Assembly: GCA_903886165.1 (NCBI GenBank)
Contig: CAISLL010000392.1
Span: 1 to 13,961 of the forward strand
Reading direction: 5' to 3'
From: an uncultured beta proteobacterium
Lineage (GTDB): Bacteria > Pseudomonadota > Gammaproteobacteria > Burkholderiales > Burkholderiaceae_C
Length of the DNA: 13,961 nt
Below, piece after piece: positions 6,671 through 13,094 of the stretch. The notes below the pieces were generated by a model. The model was given only the letters and a program-made list of their open reading frames with translations, made no database searches and had not been told where the DNA came from. Each line of letters opens with the position of its first letter. Position 1 is the first letter of the stretch. The position numbers were made by a program, and so were the translations under genes.

Positions 6671-8965
6671 TCAGGCAATCCGGAACCGTGCCACCGACTG
6701 ACGCAATTCCTCGGCCATCTTGGACAACTCACGCACCTGTGCGGCGGTGCTTTGAGTTCCCTCACCAGTCTGTTCGGTGACCGCAAAAATGTGCTGAATA
6801 TTGTCAGCCACTTCGTTCGCCAAACCTGCTTCACGGGAGGTGGCCTCAGAAATCTGCTCAATCAGATCTGCGAGTTTGCGCGACACCTGATCGATTTCAG
6901 TCAGGGCCGTGCCAGCGTTGTCGGACAGCTTGGCCCCTTCAACCACACCCTGGGTGGAGCGCTCCATGGCGCCGACTGCATCCTGGGTGTCGGTCTGAAT
7001 CGCCTTCACCAGAGTCGCAATTTGCCGCGTCGCATCCGCAGAGCGTTCTGCCAGCCGCTGCACCTCTTCGGCCACCACTGAGAAACCACGGCCTGCATCA
7101 CCCGCAGAGGCGGCCTGGATGGCGGCATTGAGCGCCAGCACATTGGTCTGCTCGGTGATGTCCGAGATCAATTCGGTGATTTCACCAATCTCCTGGGAGG
7201 ACTCACCCAGACGCTTGATGCGTTTGGAGGTTTCCTGAATCTGATCACGAATCGAGTTCATGCCGCCAATGGCGTTCTGCACGGCCCGCAAGCCAACTTC
7301 CGCGGCCTGAAGGGACTGCCGCGCCACGTCAGCCGACTCCTGGGCCTGTGTGGAGACCTCGTTGATGCGCGCCGCCATGTCGAGCACCGATCGTCCGGTG
7401 TCACGAATTTCGCTCAATTGCTCGTTGGATGCCGCCAGCAACTCAGTCGACGTCACATCGACCTCCGCCGTGGTTTGAGCCACCCTGGCAGCCGTGTTCT
7501 GAACGTTGCCGACCAGTGAGCGCAGCTCTTCGACCGTGTAGTTGACGGAGTCTGCTATGGCGCCGGTGATGTCTTCAGTGACAGTCGCCTCCTGGGTCAG
7601 GTCGCCTTCGGCAACCATCTGCAACTCGTTCATCAAGCGCAGAATGGCCGCCTGATTGGCATCGTTCACACGTTTCGCTTCCTGCTCCATGCCTTGTGCT
7701 TTCGCTTGCTGGGACTCGGCTGCCGCTTGACGCTGGCGGCTGTCACGCAATTGCACGTAAGACAAACCAATCGCGCTCGCCAGGGCCAGCAAGACAGACA
7801 ACATCAAGGTTGCAATGACCGCGCCGCCAAAGCCGGCGTGCGAGGAAAGTGCGGTCTGCATCTCCTCCAGATGTTTGCGCAGTTCCTCACTGTCGGTCAG
7901 GATGGTCACCCGTGCGTTTCGGACTGCCACCAGCCCCGCAAAATTCCCCATGATCGCAGTCACTTGTGTGCGTGTGTCTTCATGCAGCTTGATCAGCACG
8001 CTCAGTTGCTCGCGTGTTTGCGGGTCCACCGCTGCCCCCAGATGAAGGGTGGAACTGCCGTTAAGCAAGCTGGACGCGATTTCATGAAACAAATTCAGGT
8101 CTTTGTCGAGCAAACCGATCGCCTCCGGTCGCACCCCGTCAATGGTCAGAAACTCGATGGAAGACTTGCCGATGCGCTGGGTCAGCATGGCCAACCGGCT
8201 GGCAGCGGCAATTTCCGCTGCAGGCGCATTCTGCTGTACCTTCAAAGTTAAAACCGCTTCCGACAGCGCCAGAAGGTCTGCCGATTGCCGGTTAACCAAC
8301 CGCAACGCATCGCTTGCCTGCGTCAGGACTTTTTGCTGTGCTATCACCGCAGCAGCGCTTTTTTCAGAACGGTCCACCAAGGGGACAATTTTTTCCAGGA
8401 ATGGCTGCTCGCTTGCTGCCAATGCGTCCAGGCGCATTTCGCTGTCGCCCGCCATCAAGCCGCGCACCGACTTGACCAACACCAGTGAGCTCTGCTCTAC
8501 TGAGGCAAAGGCACTGACATCACCCACCGATGCCTGGGACACCGACTTGGCCAGGCGCTGCGATTGCATCAACGCTTGTCCGGTCGCCTTGAGTTGCTGC
8601 GCAGCCTGGTTGGACTGATTTAACCCGACCAGGGTCGCAACACCAAGCAACAGCAGTGACAGGCCTAGCAAAATCGCCATCACACGCTGATGCTGGGCAA
8701 TGGTTTTTTGACCCAGAAACGGCAAGCTGACCATGCCGGCGGTTTCTGCCTTGACCGCTGCCTTAGGTGCCGCCGCGGGTGATGCAGCCGACGGCGCAGC
8801 TGCTTGAACACCGTACTGCGATGCCCCTGATTTAAGCAGGGTTTCATTCATGACGGTCTCAAGCTGGTACGACGACATGCCATAGCTGGAACTCTGGCGT
8901 GAGTCCTGCACGGCATCGGGTGTCTTCTTCTTGAAAAGACTTTTCAGTTGATCAACAAAAGCCAT
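6671..8965 (-). CDS. pilJ: PilJ, type IV pilus methyl-accepting chemotaxis protein
   Basis: Membrane chemoreceptor of 764 residues. A cytoplasmic N-terminal extension of about 92 residues (basic FKKK near the start, then an Ala/Pro-rich stretch 55-72) precedes TM1 (about 94-115, MAILLGLSLLLLGVATLVGL). A periplasmic helical PilJ-type sensor domain (about 116-378) follows, then TM2 (about 380-406), HAMP (about 440-495) and the MCP signalling hairpin. The hairpin tip is ITEQTNVLALNAAI, followed by QAASAGDAGRGFSVVAEEV (about 603-635), close to PilJ of Pseudomonas. The protein ends in FRIA and has no NWETF-type tether for CheR/CheB. I chose ATG at 8963-8965 because GAGG (8973-8976) lies 7 nt upstream; the preceding TTG codon would leave only 4 nt. 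It lies 21 bp after pilI and 41 bp before chpA. In Pseudomonas PilJ responds to surface contact and pilin; the same role is inferred here. Confidence 0.95.
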   Translation of the reverse strand: MAFVDQLKSLFKKKTPDAVQDSRQSSSYGMSSYQLETVMNETLLKSGASQYGVQAAAPSAASPAAAPKAAVKAETAGMVSLPFLGQKTIAQHQRVMAILLGLSLLLLGVATLVGLNQSNQAAQQLKATGQALMQSQRLAKSVSQASVGDVSAFASVEQSSLVLVKSVRGLMAGDSEMRLDALAASEQPFLEKIVPLVDRSEKSAAAVIAQQKVLTQASDALRLVNRQSADLLALSEAVLTLKVQQNAPAAEIAAASRLAMLTQRIGKSSIEFLTIDGVRPEAIGLLDKDLNLFHEIASSLLNGSSTLHLGAAVDPQTREQLSVLIKLHEDTRTQVTAIMGNFAGLVAVRNARVTILTDSEELRKHLEEMQTALSSHAGFGGAVIATLMLSVLLALASAIGLSYVQLRDSRQRQAAAESQQAKAQGMEQEAKRVNDANQAAILRLMNELQMVAEGDLTQEATVTEDITGAIADSVNYTVEELRSLVGNVQNTAARVAQTTAEVDVTSTELLAASNEQLSEIRDTGRSVLDMAARINEVSTQAQESADVARQSLQAAEVGLRAVQNAIGGMNSIRDQIQETSKRIKRLGESSQEIGEITELISDITEQTNVLALNAAIQAASAGDAGRGFSVVAEEVQRLAERSADATRQIATLVKAIQTDTQDAVGAMERSTQGVVEGAKLSDNAGTALTEIDQVSRKLADLIEQISEATSREAGLANEVADNIQHIFAVTEQTGEGTQSTAAQVRELSKMAEELRQSVARFRIA

Positions 8966-8972
8966 CAAATTG

Positions 8973-8976
8973 CCTC
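8973..8976 (-). promoter_or_regulatory. Ribosome binding site deciding the pilJ start
   Basis: GAGG on the minus strand, 7 nt before ATG 8965. The in-frame TTG immediately upstream of that ATG is therefore a poor candidate start. Confidence 0.75.
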
Positions 8977-8986
8977 AGGTAAAAAT

Positions 8987-9514
8987 TCACACGCCAATTG
9001 TCAAAAAATCGGGACATTTCGCCAGTTTTTGAAGGTTGATTTCTTGCCAGCAAACGTCGTCGGCATCGACCATTTGCTGACCAAAAAACTCAGGTGATCC
9101 CTCTGGCGCGGGACCCGCCCGAACGAAGGCATCCTGTCGCCTCAAACCAATCAGGGCGTCAACCAGCAAAGCCGCATTCACCTCCAGTTCCGGGTTGAAA
9201 GTCACCAGGCGCGCCTGTGCACCCGGTTCGCTGCGCGGAGCTGCCTGGGTTCGTGCCAGGAACCCACTCAACTCAACCACACCAAAAAGCCCGCCACGCA
9301 GATTCACCACCCCTACAAACCAGGGCTGAACATAGGGCACCGATACCATCGCCGCCAGTGGAAATATCTCGCCTGACTGAGCAAGTTGAAAAAGGTAGTT
9401 GCCTTGCCCCACACGCACTGCCAACCAGGCCGCAGACACACCTTCACTGCGTGCCTGATTGAGCCGCTCAGCAAGTCGGATCTGGAGGTCTTTAAGCGCT
9501 TCTTTTCTTGCCAT
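8987..9514 (-). CDS. pilI: PilI, CheW-like coupling protein
   Basis: Cytoplasmic adaptor of 175 residues, expected to link the PilJ receptor to the ChpA kinase. After a short N-terminal helix (1-26) a single CheW-like beta-barrel domain covers about 27-168. The segment VGVVNLRGGLFGVVELSGFL (67-86) is the characteristic CheW core, with the PilI-type variant LRGGLFGVVEL, and PQVMVDADDVCW-like sequence near 147-156 sits where PilI proteins keep a conserved tryptophan strand. ATG start at 9512-9514 with a weak GGAA upstream. It lies 13 bp after pilH and 21 bp before pilJ, consistent with one transcript. The short length and absence of kinase or receiver domains separate it from CheV. Confidence 0.92.
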   Translation of the reverse strand: MARKEALKDLQIRLAERLNQARSEGVSAAWLAVRVGQGNYLFQLAQSGEIFPLAAMVSVPYVQPWFVGVVNLRGGLFGVVELSGFLARTQAAPRSEPGAQARLVTFNPELEVNAALLVDALIGLRRQDAFVRAGPAPEGSPEFFGQQMVDADDVCWQEINLQKLAKCPDFLTIGV

Positions 9515-9527
9515 GAAGGTTTCCGGC

Positions 9528-9893
9528 TCAGCCCAGTGCCTTGATCTTGGCCATCAGTTCGGTCTGATTGACAGGCTTGGTGATGTAGTCACGCGCCCCT
9601 TGGCGCATGCCCCAGACCCGGTCTGTTTCCTGATTCTTGCTGGTGCACATGATGATCGGTATGTCGGCGTATTCCGGGCTGCGGCTAATGGACCGGGTCA
9701 GCTGGAAACCGTTTTGTCCGGGCATCACCACATCCATCAGGATGAGGTCCGGCTTTTGCTCTGCCAGACGCTTGATGGCCTCGTCGGCCCCTTCTGCGGT
9801 GCGCACCGACATGCCGTTTTTTTTCAGGATATCCGTGATGTACATCAGTTCGGTCTTTGAATCATCAACCACCAACACATTCTGAATGGCCAC
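9528..9893 (-). CDS. pilH: PilH, single-domain CheY-like response regulator
   Basis: Receiver domain of 121 residues with no output domain. The acidic pair is D10-D11, the phospho-acceptor D54 (LILMDVVMPGQNGF), the conserved Thr T84 (IIMCTSK) and the Lys K106 (ITKPV). The MDVVMPGQNGFQ and VWGMRQGARDYITKPV stretches are characteristic of PilH. In Pseudomonas PilH counteracts PilG, linked to pilus retraction or acting as a phosphate sink; the same is inferred here. The start is GTG at 9891-9893, sharing one base with the pilG stop (TAGTG), with AAGGAG (9901-9906) 7 nt upstream. This overlap indicates translational coupling to pilG. Confidence 0.93.
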   Translation of the reverse strand: MAIQNVLVVDDSKTELMYITDILKKNGMSVRTAEGADEAIKRLAEQKPDLILMDVVMPGQNGFQLTRSISRSPEYADIPIIMCTSKNQETDRVWGMRQGARDYITKPVNQTELMAKIKALG

Positions 9894-10291
9894 TACACAA
9901 CTCCTTGCGCCGCGGCGCCGAACTGCTCAACAGCGTTGAGCAACTGATCTTTTGTAAACGGCTTGGTCAAATAGTCCTGTGCCCCCACCATGCGCCCGCG
10001 TGCCTTGTCAAACACGCCGTCCTTGGACGACAGCATGACCACCGGAACATTTGCAAATTGCGCATTGCGCTTGATGATGGCGCAGGTCTGGTAGCCATCC
10101 AGGCGCGGCATCAGAATGTCGCAAAAGATGAGGTCAGGATGGCAGTCGCTGATTTTGGCAAGCGCGTCAAAACCGTCTTCAGCCAGGACAACCTCGTGTT
10201 TGCCGGCCTTCAGAAAAATCTCGGCACTGCGCCTGATGGTGTTGCTGTCATCCACCACCAGAATTTTTAAGTTGGACCCCGTTGTATTCAC
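9893..10291 (-). CDS. pilG: PilG, single-domain CheY-like response regulator
   Basis: Receiver domain of 132 residues, first gene of the pil chemosensory cluster. The acidic pair is D14-D15, the phospho-acceptor D58 (LIFCDILMPRLDGYQTC), the hydroxyl residue S88 (VVMLSSKDGVFD) and the Lys K110 (YLTKPF). FCDILMPRLDGYQTCAIIK and LSSKDGVFDKARGR are characteristic of PilG. In Pseudomonas PilG promotes pilus extension and activates adenylate cyclase CyaB; here its cytoplasmic output is inferred from homology only. The start is GTG at 10289-10291 with AGGAG (10301-10305) 9 nt upstream; no in-frame ATG fits better. The gene lies 70 bp after rubredoxin and overlaps pilH by one base. Confidence 0.93.
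   Translation of the reverse strand: MNTTGSNLKILVVDDSNTIRRSAEIFLKAGKHEVVLAEDGFDALAKISDCHPDLIFCDILMPRLDGYQTCAIIKRNAQFANVPVVMLSSKDGVFDKARGRMVGAQDYLTKPFTKDQLLNAVEQFGAAAQGVV
9901..9906 (-). promoter_or_regulatory. Ribosome binding site supporting the GTG start of pilH
   Basis: AAGGAG on the minus strand, inside the last codons of pilG, 7 nt before the GTG start that overlaps the pilG stop codon by one base. Confidence 0.8.
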
Positions 10292-10322
10292 CAGATGTCA
10301 CTCCTGAGTTGTCGACCCATCA

Positions 10323-10359
10323 CATCCGTGCCTGGCCTTACCGGGCACGACGCCGGATG
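10323..10359. other. Stem-loop between rubredoxin and pilG
   Basis: CGTGCCTGG (10327-10335) pairs with CCGGGCACG (10341-10349) over nine positions (one T-G), around a 5-nt loop CCTTA. Outer CATC (10323-10326) and GATG (10356-10359) can add four pairs after a bulge. It begins just after the rubredoxin stop and lies upstream of the pilG ribosome binding site. Neither strand shows a T-run after it, so it is not a classical intrinsic terminator. It may partly separate rubredoxin from pilG expression or stabilise the mRNA; that is inference. Confidence 0.5.
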
Positions 10360-10361
10360 CG

Positions 10362-10535
10362 TCAAATTTGCACCATTTCAAAATCTTCCTTGCGTGCCCC
10401 ACACTCTGGGCAAGTCCAGTTCAGTGGCACCGCATCCCAGGGAGTTCCCGGGGGCACGCCGTGCTCGGGGTCGCCCTCAGCCTCATCATAAATCCAGCCA
10501 CAGATCAGGCACATCCAGGTCGTTGATTGCGTCAC
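10362..10535 (-). CDS. Rubredoxin
   Basis: Small iron protein of 57 residues carrying one Fe(SCys)4 centre, a one-electron carrier in the cytoplasm. Two CxxC knuckles are visible: C9/C12 in WMCLICGWIYDE and C42/C45 in NWTCPECGARKEDF. The spacing, the GVPPGTPWDAVPLNW middle and the EMVQI end all fit the usual 54-57 residue length. The start is GTG at 10533-10535 with GAAGG (10547-10551) 11 nt upstream. A TTG further upstream (10563-10565) would add ten residues not typical of the family. It is oriented with pilG 70 bp downstream and is divergent from the ThiD-like gene. Its redox partner is not in this window. Confidence 0.93.
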   Translation of the reverse strand: MTQSTTWMCLICGWIYDEAEGDPEHGVPPGTPWDAVPLNWTCPECGARKEDFEMVQI

Positions 10536-10546
10536 AGCGAAAAGAG

Positions 10547-10551
10547 CCTTC
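10547..10551 (-). promoter_or_regulatory. Ribosome binding site supporting the GTG start of rubredoxin
   Basis: GAAGG on the minus strand, 11 nt before GTG 10535. The spacing is long, but this is the only Shine-Dalgarno-like sequence near any candidate start. Confidence 0.45.
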
Positions 10552-10597
10552 AAATAGAATGTCAATATCAGCTAGCCGAACTTCTGGTTTTCACCCA

Positions 10598-10607
10598 GCA
10601 CCGGTGC
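10598..10607. promoter_or_regulatory. Perfect 10-bp palindrome in the divergent rubredoxin/ThiD-like intergenic region
   Basis: GCACCGGTGC is fully palindromic and lies roughly midway between the rubredoxin start (10535) and the kinase start (10648). It is a possible operator acting on both directions. A CACCGG half recurs near 10635. I found no convincing -35/-10 pair on either strand of this 112-bp gap and no TPP riboswitch. Confidence 0.25.
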
Positions 10608-10647
10608 CCCCTGCCCTATTCTGCCTGAATAAACCACCGGCTTACCG

Positions 10648-11529
10648 ATGTTTGACGACTCGTTTACCCCTCACGACGCTGCCAGCCTTGAGTCGCCCGG
10701 ATTGGCGTGCGTGCTGGTGTTCAACAGCAATGACCCCAGCGGCGCCGGCGGCTTGGCCGCTGACGTCGCGGCGATTGCCTCCGTCGGCGCCCACGCCCTG
10801 CCCGTGATGGCCGGGGCCTACGCCCGCGATACCAGCCATATCTTTGATTTCTTCGCCCTGGACGACGAAGCCGTGGCCGAGCAGGCGCGGGCCGTGCTGG
10901 AGGACATCGAGATCCAGGCCATCAAGCTCGGCTTTGTAGGCACCCCTGACAACCTGGGCGTGGTGGCAGGCATTTCAGCCGATTACCCTGACGCCCCCTT
11001 GATTGCCCACATGCCTGACCTGTCATGGTGGACAGTCGACCAGATCGAGGCCTACCACGACGCATTCGCAGACCTCATACTGCCGCAGACCAGCGTACTC
11101 ACAGGCAACCACAGCACCTTGTGGCGCTGGCTGCTACCGACCTGGACCGGTGAACGCAACCCCGGCGCACGCGACATCGCGCTGGCTGCCGGCGAACGCG
11201 GCGCCAATTTGACGCTGGTAACAGGCATCACCACCACAGACGGCCAGATTGAAAACACCCTGGCAGCACCAGAAGCCGTGATCGCCACTGAAAAATTCCC
11301 GCGCAGCGAACAGACTTATGTGGGCGCCGGCGACACCCTCAGCGCCTGCCTGAGCGCACTGCTGGCCAGCGGCAGCGAATTGCCGCAAGCGTGCGCCGAG
11401 GCTCTGAGCTACCTGGACCGCAGTCTGCGCGGCGGGTTCAGGCCCGGCATGGGGCAAACCCTACCCGACCGGCTGTTTTGGGCACAGCCTGAAGACGACA
11501 CCGAAACGGTCACGCCTGTTCCAACATAG
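10648..11529 (+). CDS. ThiD-like (hydroxymethylpyrimidine/phosphomethylpyrimidine kinase family) sugar/vitamin kinase, atypical active site
   Basis: Ribokinase-fold kinase of 293 residues. The N-terminal NDPSGAGGLAAD (28-39) aligns without gaps to ThiD DPSGGAGIQAD, KLGFVGT (93-99) to KIGMLAE, and VGAGDTLSACLSALLASG (225-242) is the anion-hole and catalytic region. Numbered against E. coli/Salmonella ThiD from memory (offset 16), the substrate-ring residue Gln44 is Arg60, Met80 is Phe96, and the Cys of GTGC is Asp229 in GAGD, as in ordinary ribokinase-family members. The middle (120-220) is divergent and Trp-rich (SWWTV, LWRWLLPTW). It therefore belongs to the ThiD family by fold, but HMP may not be the substrate, so I give no gene symbol. 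ATG start without a clear Shine-Dalgarno. Divergent from rubredoxin and 66 bp upstream of hemL on the same strand. A pyridoxal-type or other heterocycle kinase is an alternative. Confidence 0.8.
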   Translation: MFDDSFTPHDAASLESPGLACVLVFNSNDPSGAGGLAADVAAIASVGAHALPVMAGAYARDTSHIFDFFALDDEAVAEQARAVLEDIEIQAIKLGFVGTPDNLGVVAGISADYPDAPLIAHMPDLSWWTVDQIEAYHDAFADLILPQTSVLTGNHSTLWRWLLPTWTGERNPGARDIALAAGERGANLTLVTGITTTDGQIENTLAAPEAVIATEKFPRSEQTYVGAGDTLSACLSALLASGSELPQACAEALSYLDRSLRGGFRPGMGQTLPDRLFWAQPEDDTETVTPVPT

Positions 11530-11546
11530 GCCCGGCGCGGCCAGCA

Positions 11547-11574
11547 TTGACCAGCCATTTGTTACCCTTATTCA
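11547..11574 (+). promoter_or_regulatory. Possible hemL promoter
   Basis: TTGACC (11547-11552) matches a -35 box at five of six positions. Sixteen nt later comes TATTCA (11569-11574), a poor -10. It lies in the 66-bp gap upstream of hemL. The sequence support is weak, so hemL may instead be read through from the kinase gene. Confidence 0.3.
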
Positions 11575-11595
11575 ATCCACAGGAGCTTAAGCCCC

Positions 11596-12906
11596 ATGAC
11601 ACACCCCACTGACCTCAACCAAATCTTGTTCGACCGCGCTGCCAAGGTCATTCCTGGCGGCGTCAACTCCCCGGTGCGCGCCTTTCGCGCCGTGGGTGGG
11701 ACACCGCGCTTCATCAGCCGCGCCCAGGGCGCCTACATTTGGGACGCCAATGGCCAGCGCTACATTGACTACATTGGCTCCTGGGGGCCGATGATCCTCG
11801 GCCACGGTCACCCGGCGGTGGTGGAAGCGGTGCAAAAAGCGGTGCTGGAAGGCTTTTCTTATGGCGCGCCGACCGAGCGCGAGGTTGAGCTGGCTGAAGC
11901 CATTCTGAAAATCATGCCCAGCATGGACATGGTGCGCCTGGTGAGCTCCGGCACCGAAGCCGCCATGAGCACGATCCGCCTGGCGCGCGGCGCCACGGGA
12001 CGCAGCAAACTCATCAAGTTCGAAGGCTGTTACCACGGCCATGCCGACGCACTGCTGGTCAAGGCCGGCTCCGGCCTGGCCACGTTTGGCAACCCGACCA
12101 GTGCCGGTGTCCCGCCTGAGGTGGTGCAACACACCCTGGTGCTGGAGTACAACAACATTGAACAACTCGAAGAAGCCTTTGCGACCCAGGGCAACGAGAT
12201 CGCCTGCCTGATGATGGAGCCGATCTGCGGCAACATGAACTTCGTGCGCGCCTCGGTACCGTTTGTGAAACGCTGCCGCGAGCTCTGCACCCAATATGGC
12301 ACCCTGCTGGTGTTTGACGAGGTCATGACCGGCTTCAGGGTGGCATTGGGCGGCGCGCAGAGCGTGTATGCCAAAGACATCCCAGGCTTTGAGCCCGACA
12401 TGACGGTGATGGGCAAGGTGATTGGCGGCGGCATGCCGCTGGCGGCTTTTGGCGCCAAACGCGCCGTCATGGCACACATGGCCCCGCTGGGCACGGTCTA
12501 CCAGGCTGGCACACTGTCAGGCAACCCGATTGCCACGGCCTGTGGTCTGGCGACACTGGCTGAAATCAGCAAACCCGGCTTTTACGATGAGTTGGCGCGC
12601 AAGACCCGCGCCCTGATCAGCGGTATGAGCCAAGCGGCGGCGGCAGAAGGTCTGGCGTTTTGTGGCGACTCTGAAGGCGGCATGATGGGCTTTTATTTGC
12701 TGCCCGAGTTGCCCCAGACCTACAGCCAGGTCATGAAGACCGATGGCGCCAAATTCAACCAGTTGTTTCATGGCCTGCTGGACCGCGGTGTGTACATTGC
12801 CCCGGCCCTTTACGAGGCCGGGTTTGTCAGCCAGGCGCACACCGATGACGACATTGCCGCCAGCGTAGCTGCGGCGCATGAGGTCTTCAAGCTGATTTCA
12901 AAATAA
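11596..12906 (+). CDS. hemL: Glutamate-1-semialdehyde 2,1-aminomutase
   Basis: PLP-dependent enzyme of 436 residues that converts glutamate-1-semialdehyde to 5-aminolevulinate, the second step of the C5 route to haem and other tetrapyrroles, in the cytoplasm. The length fits the family. The N-terminus has PGGVNSPVRAF (20-30); SSGTEA (117-122) binds the cofactor phosphate; YHGHAD (146-151) holds the ring-stacking region; VFDEVMTGFR (239-248) supplies Asp241 to the pyridine nitrogen; and VMGKVIGGGMP (271-281) holds Schiff-base Lys274. GTVYQAGTLSGNP follows as in HemL proper, which separates it from other class III aminotransferases. AGGAG (11581-11585) lies 10 nt before the ATG. The stop codon falls inside a short intergenic repeat. 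It lies downstream of the ThiD-like kinase, possibly in one transcript. Confidence 0.97.
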   Translation: MTHPTDLNQILFDRAAKVIPGGVNSPVRAFRAVGGTPRFISRAQGAYIWDANGQRYIDYIGSWGPMILGHGHPAVVEAVQKAVLEGFSYGAPTEREVELAEAILKIMPSMDMVRLVSSGTEAAMSTIRLARGATGRSKLIKFEGCYHGHADALLVKAGSGLATFGNPTSAGVPPEVVQHTLVLEYNNIEQLEEAFATQGNEIACLMMEPICGNMNFVRASVPFVKRCRELCTQYGTLLVFDEVMTGFRVALGGAQSVYAKDIPGFEPDMTVMGKVIGGGMPLAAFGAKRAVMAHMAPLGTVYQAGTLSGNPIATACGLATLAEISKPGFYDELARKTRALISGMSQAAAAEGLAFCGDSEGGMMGFYLLPELPQTYSQVMKTDGAKFNQLFHGLLDRGVYIAPALYEAGFVSQAHTDDDIAASVAAAHEVFKLISK

Positions 12907-12950
12907 TAGCTACTCACGCTTTATAAATAAGGTCTTGAGGCCTATTTGTT
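12899..12950 (+). repeat. Short AT-rich intergenic repeat, copy 2, overlapping the hemL stop
   Basis: Related to the element at 481-530: AATAGCTA near the start, a central AAATAAGG, and GAGGCCTATTTGTT at the end. AATAG (12903-12907) can pair with CTATT near 12942-12946, with T-rich sequence after it. The last Lys codon and TAA stop of hemL are part of the element, as the chpA stop is part of copy 1. It may serve as a 3'-end signal for hemL. Confidence 0.55.
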
Positions 12951-12968
12951 ATATACTTTGAGCATTGG

Positions 12969-13041
12969 TTGTCATTGCGGACCCGATCCGCAATCCATGA
13001 CCCCGAATTCATGGATGACGGGTCATGGCCCGGTATGACAA
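12969..13041. repeat. Inverted pair of REP-like hairpin modules
   Basis: Two related modules face each other. Left module: TTGTCAT (12969-12975), then a hairpin in which ATTGCGGA pairs with TCCGCAAT around CCCGA, then CCATGA. Right module, read on the minus strand: TTGTCAT, then a hairpin with CGGG pairing to CCCG, then ATCCATGA. The ends form the inverted repeat TTGTCAT/ATGACAA, and CCATGACCC (12995-13003) is the exact complement of GGGTCATGG (13020-13028). Modules of the form GTCAT-hairpin-ATCCATG are scattered in many proteobacterial genomes, to my recollection. It is non-coding, and may also end hemL transcription. Confidence 0.65.
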
Positions 13042-13076
13042 TTCACGGGCATCACGCAGTCGTAAGATGTTTTCGT

Positions 13077-13094
13077 AATAAACAATCAATTATT
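13077..13094. promoter_or_regulatory. AT-rich dyad upstream of the sulfate-binding protein gene, possible LysR-type (CysB) operator
   Basis: AATAA (13077-13081) and TTATT (13090-13094) form an inverted repeat with an 8-nt spacer in an AT-rich stretch. A -35-like TTGACC follows at 13116-13121, with no good -10. Sulfate uptake genes are usually controlled by CysB-type LysR regulators; binding here is a guess from position and symmetry. Confidence 0.2.

Noticed and set aside
8966..8968. TTG as the pilJ start codon
   Set aside because: The adjacent ATG has ideal spacing to GAGG; the TTG would be only 4 nt from it.
10292..10361. Sigma-54 promoter for pilG
   Set aside because: AGGCACG resembles a -24 element but no GC dinucleotide follows at the required spacing within a TTGC box.
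10536..10565. TTGACA at 10560-10565 (minus strand) as the rubredoxin -35 box
   Set aside because: At 17-nt spacing the -10 would fall on TTTCGC, next to the GTG start, which leaves no leader and no match to TATAAT.
10536..10647. TPP riboswitch upstream of the ThiD-like gene
   Set aside because: The leader is short and lacks the CTGAGA and related conserved TPP-box elements.
11587..12477. Long open frame of 296 codons antisense to hemL
   Set aside because: It mirrors hemL codon structure in a GC-rich gene, its product is His/Ala/Arg-rich without recognisable motifs, and hemL itself is unambiguous.
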